A DNA stretch of 64,000 bases. It comes from Sphingomonas aurantiaca. Lineage in GTDB: Bacteria; Pseudomonadota; Alphaproteobacteria; Sphingomonadales; Sphingomonadaceae. The notes below the pieces were generated by a model. That model was not told the origin of the DNA. It worked only from the letters and a program-made list of their open reading frames with translations, and ran no database searches. The stretch covers positions 124,001 to 188,000 of the forward strand of contig NZ_QAOG01000008.1 in the NCBI RefSeq assembly GCF_003050705.1, in the 5' to 3' direction. Position numbers and translations under genes: made by a program. Position 1 is the first letter of the stretch. Each line of letters begins with the position of its first letter. Of the stretch, positions 43,779-51,530 are shown piece by piece.

Positions 43779-45428
43779 TCACCGTCGGCGAGAGCGACGC
43801 GGTTGCGGCTCGGTAGCCGTGGGTAGCGTGACGACCAAACCCGGTGCCGCCACGATCGGGCAGTGCCGGTCGCACAGCGCCACCATCGCCGGACGATGGC
43901 TGACCATGACCAGCCCCTGCATCGTCCTTTCGAGGCGCGCGGCCAGACCGTCGGCAACCCGTCGCTCGGTGGCGGCATCGAGCCCCTCGGTCGGTTCGTC
44001 GAGCAATAGCCATGGGGCCGGGACGAGATAGGCACGCGCCAGCGCCAGCCGCCGACGTTCGCCGCCCGACAGCCGCACGCCATGCTCGCCGACCCAGCTG
44101 TCGAGGCCGTGCGGCATCGTCGCGACCACGTCGGCAAGCGCGACATCGGCAAGCGCCGCCCACATCGCGGCCTCGTCGGCGAGCGGATCGCCGAGCGCGA
44201 GCGTATCGCGCACGGTGCCGGCCAGCAGCGCAGCATCCTGTGGCGCCCAGCCGAACGTCGCGCGCCGGATAGCGAGCGGGATGGCGGCAATGTCGGTCCC
44301 GTCGATGAACGCCGTCCCCGCCGTCACCGCGCGCAAACCGAGCAGGCTTTCGACGAGCGTCGTCTTGCCCGTCCCCGATGCGCCGATCAGCGCGACACGT
44401 GCGCCTGCGGGCAAATGCGTGCCGAGCAGAGCGAGCGACGGCGCGGCACGGCAATTGGCCACTTGCGCCTCCGCCACCGCGTCAGGCAGCAGCTCGTTGA
44501 GCCGCGCGGTCGCCTCGCGCACCGCGCTGCGCTGAGCGAGGCTGCGCAGGACCGGTCCTGCGCCGTCGACCGTCATCACCGCCGCCAATGCGCACAAGGC
44601 GGCGATCGGCGCGCCCGACGGGCCTGCAAGCAGCGACGCCGACACGCCCGCCATGCCGAGGGCCACCGCCTGGATGAAGTCGAACCAGCCCGAGACGCCC
44701 GCCTGCGCGCGCTGGGCCTCGGCGAGACGCAGGCTGCAGGCATCGACCGCCGCCAACGCCGCCGCCTCGGCGCCATAGCAGCGCAGTTCCGCGGCCGCAT
44801 CGGCCACGCCGGCGAACGCGTCCTTGAGCGCGCCGCTCGCGCGCTGCACCTCGCGTCCCGGCGCTTCGAGACGTCGGGCAAGGACGGTCGCGAGGGCCAG
44901 CACTCCGGCGAGGCACACGCCAAGCGCCAGCGCGGGACGCCAGCCCCCGAGCGCGCACAAGAGCAGACCACTCGACAGTGCCGTGATCATCCCCGGCACG
45001 GCGGACAGCCGGACGAACTGCGCCTCGACGACCGACACGTCCTGAACGATGCGTGCGGTCGCCTCGCCCTGCGTCAGCGCCAGAGCATGGTCCGCCGGGC
45101 CCGCTGCGAAACCGAGGAACAAAGCGGGGCGGATGCGGGCGAGCGCGCCGAACGCCGCGTCGTGGCTGGCGAGCCGCTCGCCATAGCGCCCGGCGGTCCG
45201 CAGGATCGCGAGCAGGCGGATCCCCGCGCTAGGCAGCACGTAGTTGAACCCCTGCGCGGCGATCGTGCCCGCGAGCCCCGCAACCGCGGCGGCGGTGATG
45301 AACCATCCCGACAGCCCGAGCAGCACGACCGAGGCCAGCGCGACGACCGCCGCATAGCCGCTCGCGCGCCACAGACGACGCCGCTGCCGCCGCCGCTCGC
45401 CGGCGATCAGCGTATCGAATGCCGTCAT
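43779..45428 (-). CDS. cydC: Thiol reductant ABC exporter subunit CydC
   Basis: Half of the CydDC ABC exporter, which moves cysteine and glutathione (or haem, per some reports) to the periplasm and is needed for cytochrome bd assembly. The 549-residue protein has six membrane segments followed by an ATPase domain: Walker A GASGTGKTT with K355, the signature LSGGERRRLALARAYL, and Walker B WLLLDEPTEGLD. Its ATG overlaps the cydD stop by 4 nt. The chain ends in a short basic tail. Confidence 0.93.
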   Translation of the reverse strand: MTAFDTLIAGERRRQRRRLWRASGYAAVVALASVVLLGLSGWFITAAAVAGLAGTIAAQGFNYVLPSAGIRLLAILRTAGRYGERLASHDAAFGALARIRPALFLGFAAGPADHALALTQGEATARIVQDVSVVEAQFVRLSAVPGMITALSSGLLLCALGGWRPALALGVCLAGVLALATVLARRLEAPGREVQRASGALKDAFAGVADAAAELRCYGAEAAALAAVDACSLRLAEAQRAQAGVSGWFDFIQAVALGMAGVSASLLAGPSGAPIAALCALAAVMTVDGAGPVLRSLAQRSAVREATARLNELLPDAVAEAQVANCRAAPSLALLGTHLPAGARVALIGASGTGKTTLVESLLGLRAVTAGTAFIDGTDIAAIPLAIRRATFGWAPQDAALLAGTVRDTLALGDPLADEAAMWAALADVALADVVATMPHGLDSWVGEHGVRLSGGERRRLALARAYLVPAPWLLLDEPTEGLDAATERRVADGLAARLERTMQGLVMVSHRPAMVALCDRHCPIVAAPGLVVTLPTATEPQPRRSRRR

Positions 45429-47098
45429 GCGATTTCTCCCAGATCGACGACGACATCGGCGATCGCGGCGAGCCTTGCGCTATGTGTCGCGAAGATCGTG
45501 GTACGCCCGGCGCAGACGTGCGCGATCACCTCGATCAGGCGCGCCTCGGCGTCCGCATCGAGATGCGCGGTCGGCTCGTCGAGCAGCATGACGGGCGCGG
45601 GCTTCAACAGCGCGCGCGCAAGCGCGATCCGGCGCCGCTCGCCGCCCGATATCCCACCACCCCGCGCATCGATCGCCGCGCCCAACCCGCCCCGCGCCAG
45701 CAGCATGGGCGACAGCCCGGCGACCCGCGCGACCTCGGCGATCCGCTCGGCCGACGCCGTCGGATCGGCGAGCGCGATGTTCGAGCCGATCGTCCCTGTC
45801 AGGATCAGCGGCGACTGGCCCGCCCACGCGGCGATTGGCGCGATGCTGCCGATCTCGGCAAGGTCGTGGTCGCCGATCGAAACACGCCCCCCGGACAAGG
45901 GGGCGAGGCCCAGCAGCAGATGCAGCAGGCTGCTCTTGCCGCTTCCCGAGGGGCCGACCAGCGCGACGATCGTCCCAGCGCGGACCTCGAACGAGACGTC
46001 CGACACGGCGGCACTGTGCTGCCCGTCATAGCGGACCGACACGGAGTCGAAGCGGATCGACGGCAGCGTCCTCGGCCATGTCGGCACGACCGTCGCGGGC
46101 GCCACGCTTGCCTGCTCGATCGCGGCCAACCGCTCGGCCGCGGTCTCCGCCGCCTGCCGATCGTGATAGGCCGCCGCGAGACGGCGCATCGGCGCGTAGA
46201 ATTCGGGCGCAAGTGCGAGCACGAAGAACGCGCGGCCGAGCGTCAGCGTCTCCGGCACCGGAAACGGCAGCAAACCCAGCAGGTTGAACCCGGCATAGAC
46301 CGCGACCAGCGCGACCGACAGCGCCGCGAAGAACTCGAGCGCCCCCGACGACAGGAAGGCGACACGCAACACGCCGAGCGTCCGCCGCGCGAGGTCCTCC
46401 GACGCCTCGCCCAGCGCACGCGCCTCGCGTGCTTCCGCGCGAAACGCGAGCACGATCGGCAGCGCCCCGATCCGGTCCGCAAACACCCCCGACAGGCGGG
46501 CGAGTGCGACGAACTGGCGGCGAGACTCGTCCGCGGCGGCGCCGCCCGCGAGGATCATGGCCACGACGAACGGGAAGAACGTCGTCACCAAGACCGCCGC
46601 CGCGATAGGGCTGGCGACTGCGGTCGCGGCGAGCACGATCAGCGGCGCGATCGACGCCGCGATCCGCGCGGGCAGGAAGCGCGCGACATAGCCGTCGATC
46701 GCATCGACCTCGTCGACCGCGGCGCTCATCAGTGTGCCCGTCGTGGCGTCCGATCCGGGCAATCGGTGGAGCGCCGCGGTGACGATCCGCCGCCGCAACC
46801 GGGTCTTCGCCCGATACGCACCACGCGCGCCGACACGTGCCGCCAGCATCGCGCAAGCCCCGCGCCCGATCCCCGACGCGCCCGCCAGGACCGCCCAGGG
46901 CAGCATCGCCAAAACGCCGGACGACACCGCGACGACGCCGCCGGCCAGCCCTGCCGCGAACCCGATCGCCGCCACCGTGTCGAGCAGGAGCAGGCTCGTC
47001 GACGTCCGGACGCCCCCGCCATCGGCGACCACCTCCTTGAGATAGGTTCTGGAGACGCGCGCGCGGTCTTTGGTGATACTGGTCATGCCCTCCGCCAT
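45425..47098 (-). CDS. cydD: Thiol reductant ABC exporter subunit CydD
   Basis: The other half of the CydDC exporter, 557 residues, with the membrane domain first and then the ATPase: Walker A GPSGSGKSS with K388, the signature ISGGERRRIALARALL and Walker B VMLLDEPTAHLD. It is divergent from cydA, which needs it for haem insertion. Starts at 47098 (MAEG) or 47086 (MTSI) are possible. The FNR-type box ends only 24 bp upstream of the first ATG, which leaves little room for a normal promoter in this direction. Confidence 0.94.
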   Translation of the reverse strand: MAEGMTSITKDRARVSRTYLKEVVADGGGVRTSTSLLLLDTVAAIGFAAGLAGGVVAVSSGVLAMLPWAVLAGASGIGRGACAMLAARVGARGAYRAKTRLRRRIVTAALHRLPGSDATTGTLMSAAVDEVDAIDGYVARFLPARIAASIAPLIVLAATAVASPIAAAVLVTTFFPFVVAMILAGGAAADESRRQFVALARLSGVFADRIGALPIVLAFRAEAREARALGEASEDLARRTLGVLRVAFLSSGALEFFAALSVALVAVYAGFNLLGLLPFPVPETLTLGRAFFVLALAPEFYAPMRRLAAAYHDRQAAETAAERLAAIEQASVAPATVVPTWPRTLPSIRFDSVSVRYDGQHSAAVSDVSFEVRAGTIVALVGPSGSGKSSLLHLLLGLAPLSGGRVSIGDHDLAEIGSIAPIAAWAGQSPLILTGTIGSNIALADPTASAERIAEVARVAGLSPMLLARGGLGAAIDARGGGISGGERRRIALARALLKPAPVMLLDEPTAHLDADAEARLIEVIAHVCAGRTTIFATHSARLAAIADVVVDLGEIA

Positions 47099-47121
47099 CG
47101 ACGGGGCGCCCGTGCGCGTCT

Positions 47122-47135
47122 TTGACCGCGGTCAA
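47122..47135. promoter_or_regulatory. FNR-type box in the cydD-cydA divergent region
   Basis: TTGACCGCGGTCAA, identical to ompW box 1. A degenerate copy (10 of 14 bases) follows at 47140-47153, then GCGCCTAG at 47153-47160. The distance from box centre to the TAG (29.5 bp) equals that at ompW. The layout fits an FNR-activated cydA promoter with a start near 47170. Confidence 0.75.
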
Positions 47136-47206
47136 TGTTCGGACCGCGGCCAGCGCCTAGATCGCGCTCCGGACATGACCTCCTTGGCCATGTGGGGAGC
47201 ATCACT

Positions 47207-48778
47207 ATGGACCTCGGGGTCATCGATCTGTCGCGGCTGCAATTCGCGCTGACCGCGTTGTACCATTTCCTGTTCGTGCCGCTGACGCTCGGGCTGTCGA
47301 TGATGCTGGTCATCATGGAGGCCGTGTACGTCATGACGAACCGGCCGATCTGGCGGGTCATCACGCGGTTCTGGGGGTGCATCTTCGCGATCAACTTCGT
47401 GCTGGGTGTCGCCACCGGGCTGACGATGGAATTCCAGTTCGGCACCAACTGGTCGTATTTCTCGCATTATGTCGGCGACATCTTCGGCGCGCCGCTCGCG
47501 ATCGAGGGGCTGATGGCGTTCTTCCTCGAAGCGACGTTCGTCGGGCTGATGTTCTTCGGCTGGAATCGCCTGTCGAAGCTCGGCCACTTGATCGTCACGT
47601 TCATGGTCGCGCTCGGCACCAATTTGTCGGCACTGTGGATCCTGGTCGCGAACGGCTGGATGCAGAACCCGACCGGCGCGGTGTTCAACACCGACACGAT
47701 GCGGATGGAGGTCAGCGATTTCGGCGCGGTGCTGTTCAACCCGATCGCGCAGGCCAAGTTCGTCCACACCGTCAGCGCGGGCTATGTCTGCGCCGCCGTC
47801 GTGGTACTCGGCATCTCCGCCTTCTGGCTGCTCAAGGGACGCTACGTCGCGGTCGCGCGCCGTTCGATGACCGTCGCTGCGGCGTTCGGCCTTGCCGGAT
47901 CGCTGTCGGTCGTCGTGCTCGGCGACGAGAGCGGCTATGCGCTGACCGACAACCAGAAGATGAAGCTCGCCGCGATCGAGGCTGCCTGGCACACCGCCCC
48001 CGCTCCCGCCGGGCTGACATTGTTCGGGATACCCGACGTCGCCGCGCGCGAGACGCGCTATGAGGTGCAGATCCCCTGGGTCCTCGGCCTGATCGCCACG
48101 CGCAGCCTCGACAAGGAAGTGACGGGGATGTCCGAACTGGTGCTCAAGGCGCAGGAACGGATCACCTCGGGCGTCATCGCCTATGACGCGGTCGAGCATC
48201 TAAAGATCGATCGCACCGACCTCGTCCAGCGCGCGCGGTTCGAGGCGCACAAGCGCGACCTCGGCTATGCGCTGCTGCTGAAACGCCACGTCGCCGACCC
48301 GCGAACGGCGAGCCCGCAGCTGATCGCCGCGACCGCGTGGGACGTGGTGCCCAATGTCCCGCTGATGTTCTGGAGCTTCCGGATCATGGCGTTCATCGGC
48401 TTCTTCATGATCGCGCTGTTCGGCACCGCATTCCTCCTGACCTCGCTGCGGCTGCACACGCAGACGCGCTGGTTCCTGAAGCTGGCGGTCGTCGCGATCC
48501 CGTTGCCCTGGATCGCGATCGAGCTTGGCTGGATGCTTGCCGAGATCGGCCGTCAGCCCTGGGCGATCGAGGGCGTGCTGCCGACCTTCCTGGCCGCATC
48601 GTCGCTGACCCGCGGGGTGTTGTGGGCGACGATCGTCGGCTTCACCGCGCTCTACGGCACGCTCGCGATGATCGAGGTGCGGCTGATCCTCGCGACGATC
48701 CGCAAGGGACCGTTCGAGCATGACGAGGATCCGCAGCATGCGCCCGAACATGCGGCCGCCCCCGCCCTCACCGCCTGA
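47207..48778 (+). CDS. cydA: Cytochrome bd ubiquinol oxidase subunit I
   Basis: Quinol-oxidising haem subunit of the high-affinity terminal oxidase. The 523-residue protein starts MDLGVIDLSRLQFALTALYHF after a GGGAG ribosome site. Haem ligands are H20, H187 (KFVHTVSAGYV) and M394 (FRIMAFIGFF), each one position from E. coli H19, H186 and M393. The Q-loop has KMKLAAIEAAW and is long, so this is the L-type (E. coli-like) subfamily. GRQPW is present. Under the control of the FNR-type box upstream, it should be induced at low oxygen. Confidence 0.97.
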   Translation: MDLGVIDLSRLQFALTALYHFLFVPLTLGLSMMLVIMEAVYVMTNRPIWRVITRFWGCIFAINFVLGVATGLTMEFQFGTNWSYFSHYVGDIFGAPLAIEGLMAFFLEATFVGLMFFGWNRLSKLGHLIVTFMVALGTNLSALWILVANGWMQNPTGAVFNTDTMRMEVSDFGAVLFNPIAQAKFVHTVSAGYVCAAVVVLGISAFWLLKGRYVAVARRSMTVAAAFGLAGSLSVVVLGDESGYALTDNQKMKLAAIEAAWHTAPAPAGLTLFGIPDVAARETRYEVQIPWVLGLIATRSLDKEVTGMSELVLKAQERITSGVIAYDAVEHLKIDRTDLVQRARFEAHKRDLGYALLLKRHVADPRTASPQLIAATAWDVVPNVPLMFWSFRIMAFIGFFMIALFGTAFLLTSLRLHTQTRWFLKLAVVAIPLPWIAIELGWMLAEIGRQPWAIEGVLPTFLAASSLTRGVLWATIVGFTALYGTLAMIEVRLILATIRKGPFEHDEDPQHAPEHAAAPALTA

Positions 48779-48786
48779 CTGGAGAC

Positions 48787-49932
48787 ATGACGATGTTCGA
48801 TTATGAAACGCTGCGTCTGATCTGGTGGGGGTTGCTCGGCGTGCTGCTGATCGGGTTCGCGCTGACCGACGGCTTCGATCTCGGGGTGGCCGCGCTGCTC
48901 CCGTTCGTCGGGCGCAGCGATGCCGAGCGGCGGATGGTGATCAACGCGATCGGCCCGACCTGGGAGGGCAACCAGGTGTGGTTCATCCTCGCGGGCGGTG
49001 CGATTTTTGCGGCATGGCCGTTCGTTTACGCGATCAGCTTCTCGGGTTTCTACCTGGCGATGTTCCTCGTGCTGGCGGCGCTGATCCTGCGTCCGGTCGG
49101 GTTCAAATACCGGTCCAAGCGGCCCGATGCCGCGTGGCGGTCGCGATGGGACTGGGCCTTGTTCGTCGGCGGGTTCGTGCCTGCGCTCGTGTTCGGCGTG
49201 GCGGTCGGCAACGTCCTGTCGGGTGCGCCCTTCCGCCTCGACAACGACCTGCGCACGTTCTTCGACGGCAGCTTCCTCGGACTGTTCACGCCGTTTACGC
49301 TGTTGTGCGGGCTGCTGTCGGTGGCGATGCTCGTCCTGCACGGCAGCGCATGGCTGGCGATCAAGGTCGAGCACGGCGCGGTGCATGATCGCGCGCGTAC
49401 GTTCGGGACGGTCGCCGGACTCGCCTCGCTCGTGCTGTTCGCGATAGGCTGGGCGTTCGTCGCCTATGGCGATATCGGCTACCATATCGTCGGCGCGATC
49501 GATCCCGCAGGCCCGTCCAATCCGTTGCGCACCACCAGCGAAGCGGCACGCGGCGGCTGGCTCGTCAATTACGGCCTCTACCCCTGGATGATGATCGCCC
49601 CCCTGCTCGGGTTCGGCGGCGCAGCGCTCTCCGTGTTCGGCATCCGCCGCGGGTCGGAAACCGCCGCGTTCGCCGGCTCGTCCGCCTCGGCGATCGGCAT
49701 CATCGCGACCGTCGGGCTGTCGATGTTCCCGTTCATCCTGCCGTCGAGCATCGACTCGCACTCGAGCCTCACCGTCTGGAACGCATCGTCGAGCGCCAGG
49801 ACGCTCGGCATCATGCTGGTCGTCACCGTCGTGTTCCTGCCGATCGTGCTCGCCTACACCGCCTGGGCGTACAAGGTGATGTTCGGTCGCGTGACGGCGC
49901 ACGAGGTCGCGACCAACCCCGATTTCTACTGA
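48787..49932 (+). CDS. cydB: Cytochrome bd ubiquinol oxidase subunit II
   Basis: Second core subunit, 381 residues, with eight membrane segments and the usual opening FDYETLRLIWWGLLGVLLIGFALTDGFDLG. GPTWEGNQVWFILAGGAIFAAWP and LRPVGFKYRSK are diagnostic, and the Asp/Glu of the proton path are in these segments. It starts 8 nt after cydA; a second ATG at 48793 is possible. The C-terminus (YKVMFGRVTAHEVATNPDFY) matches bd oxidases. It is followed 25 nt later by cydX. Confidence 0.97.
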   Translation: MTMFDYETLRLIWWGLLGVLLIGFALTDGFDLGVAALLPFVGRSDAERRMVINAIGPTWEGNQVWFILAGGAIFAAWPFVYAISFSGFYLAMFLVLAALILRPVGFKYRSKRPDAAWRSRWDWALFVGGFVPALVFGVAVGNVLSGAPFRLDNDLRTFFDGSFLGLFTPFTLLCGLLSVAMLVLHGSAWLAIKVEHGAVHDRARTFGTVAGLASLVLFAIGWAFVAYGDIGYHIVGAIDPAGPSNPLRTTSEAARGGWLVNYGLYPWMMIAPLLGFGGAALSVFGIRRGSETAAFAGSSASAIGIIATVGLSMFPFILPSSIDSHSSLTVWNASSSARTLGIMLVVTVVFLPIVLAYTAWAYKVMFGRVTAHEVATNPDFY

Positions 49933-49957
49933 CCCCGAACATCAAGGACATCTGATC

Positions 49958-50080
49958 ATGTGGTATTTCACCTGGATCCTCGGCCTCGGCCTCGCGCTTG
50001 GCTTCGGCATTCTCAATGGCATCTGGCATGAATTCCACCTGCCGATCGAAGACGATGCGGATGCAACCGCCAACTCGTAA
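49958..50080 (+). CDS. cydX: Cytochrome bd small subunit CydX
   Basis: A 40-residue single-span protein, MWYFTWILGLGLALGFGILN followed by GIWHEFHLP and an acidic tail (EDDADATANS). The WYFTWILG opening and the Trp/Glu after the helix are the CydX hallmark. It stabilises the CydAB haem site. AAGGA lies 9 nt before the ATG. It sits between cydB and the FNR gene in the same direction. Confidence 0.93.
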   Translation: MWYFTWILGLGLALGFGILNGIWHEFHLPIEDDADATANS

Positions 50081-50134
50081 CGGCAGCGAAAGAATTCAGG
50101 CGGGTTTTGGGGTCGCGTACACTATAGCCGGCGG

Positions 50135-50845
50135 ATGGCTCACATCGATATCTGTACGGATTGCGCGATCCGCGACCAGGCCCTGTGCAGCAGTCTCAGC
50201 GACAGCGAGCTGACGACGCTGAATACACTCGGCCGCCGTCGCACGATCACGCGCGGCCAGACGCTGATCTGGGCGGGCGATGAGAGTATCATCTGCGCCA
50301 ATTTGTTGTCGGGCGTCCTCAAGCTGGTGGCGGCGACGCCCGATGGTCGGGAACAGATCGTCGGGCTGCTATATCCGGCGGATTTCGTCGGCCAACCCTA
50401 TGCCGGCCAGGCCGACTTCACGATTACCGCGCTGACCGATGCGGAGCTGTGCATCTTCCCGCGCGACGCGTTCGAACGCGTGCTGGAGGATCACGCGCGG
50501 ATGGAGCGGCTGTTGCTGCAACGGACGCTGGCGGCGCTCGGTGTCGCGCGAACGCGGATCGCGTCGCTCGCGCGCCAATCCGCGCAGGAGAAGATTGCGG
50601 GCTTCCTCCTCGACATGGCGTCGCGCGCCACCGCGAGCGGGTGCCGCGCGACGCCGGACGCACCGATGACGTTCGACCTGCCGCTCACGCGCGGACAGAT
50701 CGCCGACGTGCTCGGGCTGACGATCGAGACGGTAAGCCGCCAGATGACCCGGCTGAAGATCGCCGGCATCATCGCCCTGCCGGGCGGCCGCGCGGTCACG
50801 ATTTCCGATGAACGCGCGCTACAGGATAGCGCCGAAGCCGCCTAA
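50135..50845 (+). CDS. fnr: FNR-type oxygen-sensing regulator
   Basis: A 236-residue Crp/Fnr protein with a likely [4Fe-4S] cluster: C7, C10 and C18 (ICTDCAIRDQALC) plus C106 (ELCIFPRDAFE), which aligns with E. coli C122. The beta roll is followed by the helix-turn-helix LPLTRGQIADVLGLTIETVSRQMTRLKIAGII; the E-x2-SR recognition pattern is that of FNR and FixK, which read TTGAT/ATCAA half sites. It ends the cyd operon 54 nt after cydX and should act on the boxes at ompW, cydA and perhaps the next gene. Its end overlaps the convergent gene by 4 nt. Confidence 0.93.
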   Translation: MAHIDICTDCAIRDQALCSSLSDSELTTLNTLGRRRTITRGQTLIWAGDESIICANLLSGVLKLVAATPDGREQIVGLLYPADFVGQPYAGQADFTITALTDAELCIFPRDAFERVLEDHARMERLLLQRTLAALGVARTRIASLARQSAQEKIAGFLLDMASRATASGCRATPDAPMTFDLPLTRGQIADVLGLTIETVSRQMTRLKIAGIIALPGGRAVTISDERALQDSAEAA

Positions 50846-51387
50846 CTCGCCTGCCGCGCGCACAGCCCGTCGATGAGCATCGCGCGTGCGCTGCGGCTGA
50901 GCCGTCCGGTGCCAAGCGTCAGGATCGCCAGCTCGGTAAAGTCCATCGTCAGCCGGCAGCTGTCGAAAACGCCGCGCAACATATAGCCGAACGCTTCCGC
51001 ACAGGGCTGCCATCGCTCGGACGTCGATAGTTCGGACAGCGCCGCGAGGACGTCGTCCGCATGGATCGCATCGCTCAGGCGCCGCGCCTGCACTCGCCCA
51101 AGCAGCGCCGCGGTCAGCGGATCGCCTAGGTCGCACGCGAACAGCGTGTCAATTACCGTAGCCTCTTCCCGGTCATGACTGGCGACCACACCGCGCAGGC
51201 TCAGCCGCAACGCCGCTGCGTCCGAGGGTCGATCGGGGAGTGCGTCGGCACAGGCTTCGAGGCTGTCGCACACGTCACGAAGGCGGGCATGATAGGCGAA
51301 GATGGCGGCGAGATCGGTGTCCTGGATGACAGGCCGCCGCCGCACGAACGGTACGACTAATCCGCCGAATTCGTCATGATCGATCAT
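50842..51387 (-). CDS. Hemerythrin-like helical protein (tentative)
   Basis: A 181-residue all-helical protein from ATG 51387, with GGAGAG ahead of it. Its first two thirds resemble an HHE hemerythrin domain: H33 (AYHARLRDVCDSL), H71-x3-E75 (ASHDREEATVI) and H109 (DAIHADDVLAAL). The last ligand pair of a full hemerythrin is not obvious, so iron binding is uncertain. An FNR-type palindrome lies 47 bp upstream and the FNR gene is convergent and overlapping, which together suggest a role in oxygen or nitric oxide sensing or protection. Function is inferred, not shown. Confidence 0.6.
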   Translation of the reverse strand: MIDHDEFGGLVVPFVRRRPVIQDTDLAAIFAYHARLRDVCDSLEACADALPDRPSDAAALRLSLRGVVASHDREEATVIDTLFACDLGDPLTAALLGRVQARRLSDAIHADDVLAALSELSTSERWQPCAEAFGYMLRGVFDSCRLTMDFTELAILTLGTGRLSRSARAMLIDGLCARQAS

Positions 51388-51433
51388 CGCGGCTCTCCAT
51401 GCCGCCACTGTGCACGGCACCCGGTCCCCGACA

Positions 51434-51447
51434 TTGACGGCGATCAA
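51434..51447. promoter_or_regulatory. FNR-type box upstream of the hemerythrin-like gene
   Basis: TTGACGGCGATCAA fits TTGAC-N4-ATCAA with both half sites intact. It is 47 bp before the start codon on the minus strand. Unlike ompW and cydA, no -10-like sequence appears at the matching distance, so activation geometry differs or the site represses. An 11-C run lies 17 bp further upstream. Confidence 0.6.
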
Positions 51448-51530
51448 ACCGCACCGGTCACAGCCCCCCCCCCCGCCTCCGGTTACATCTCCTGTCGCTA
51501 ACACGCGCTCACCGCTGAACAGCAATCCCG

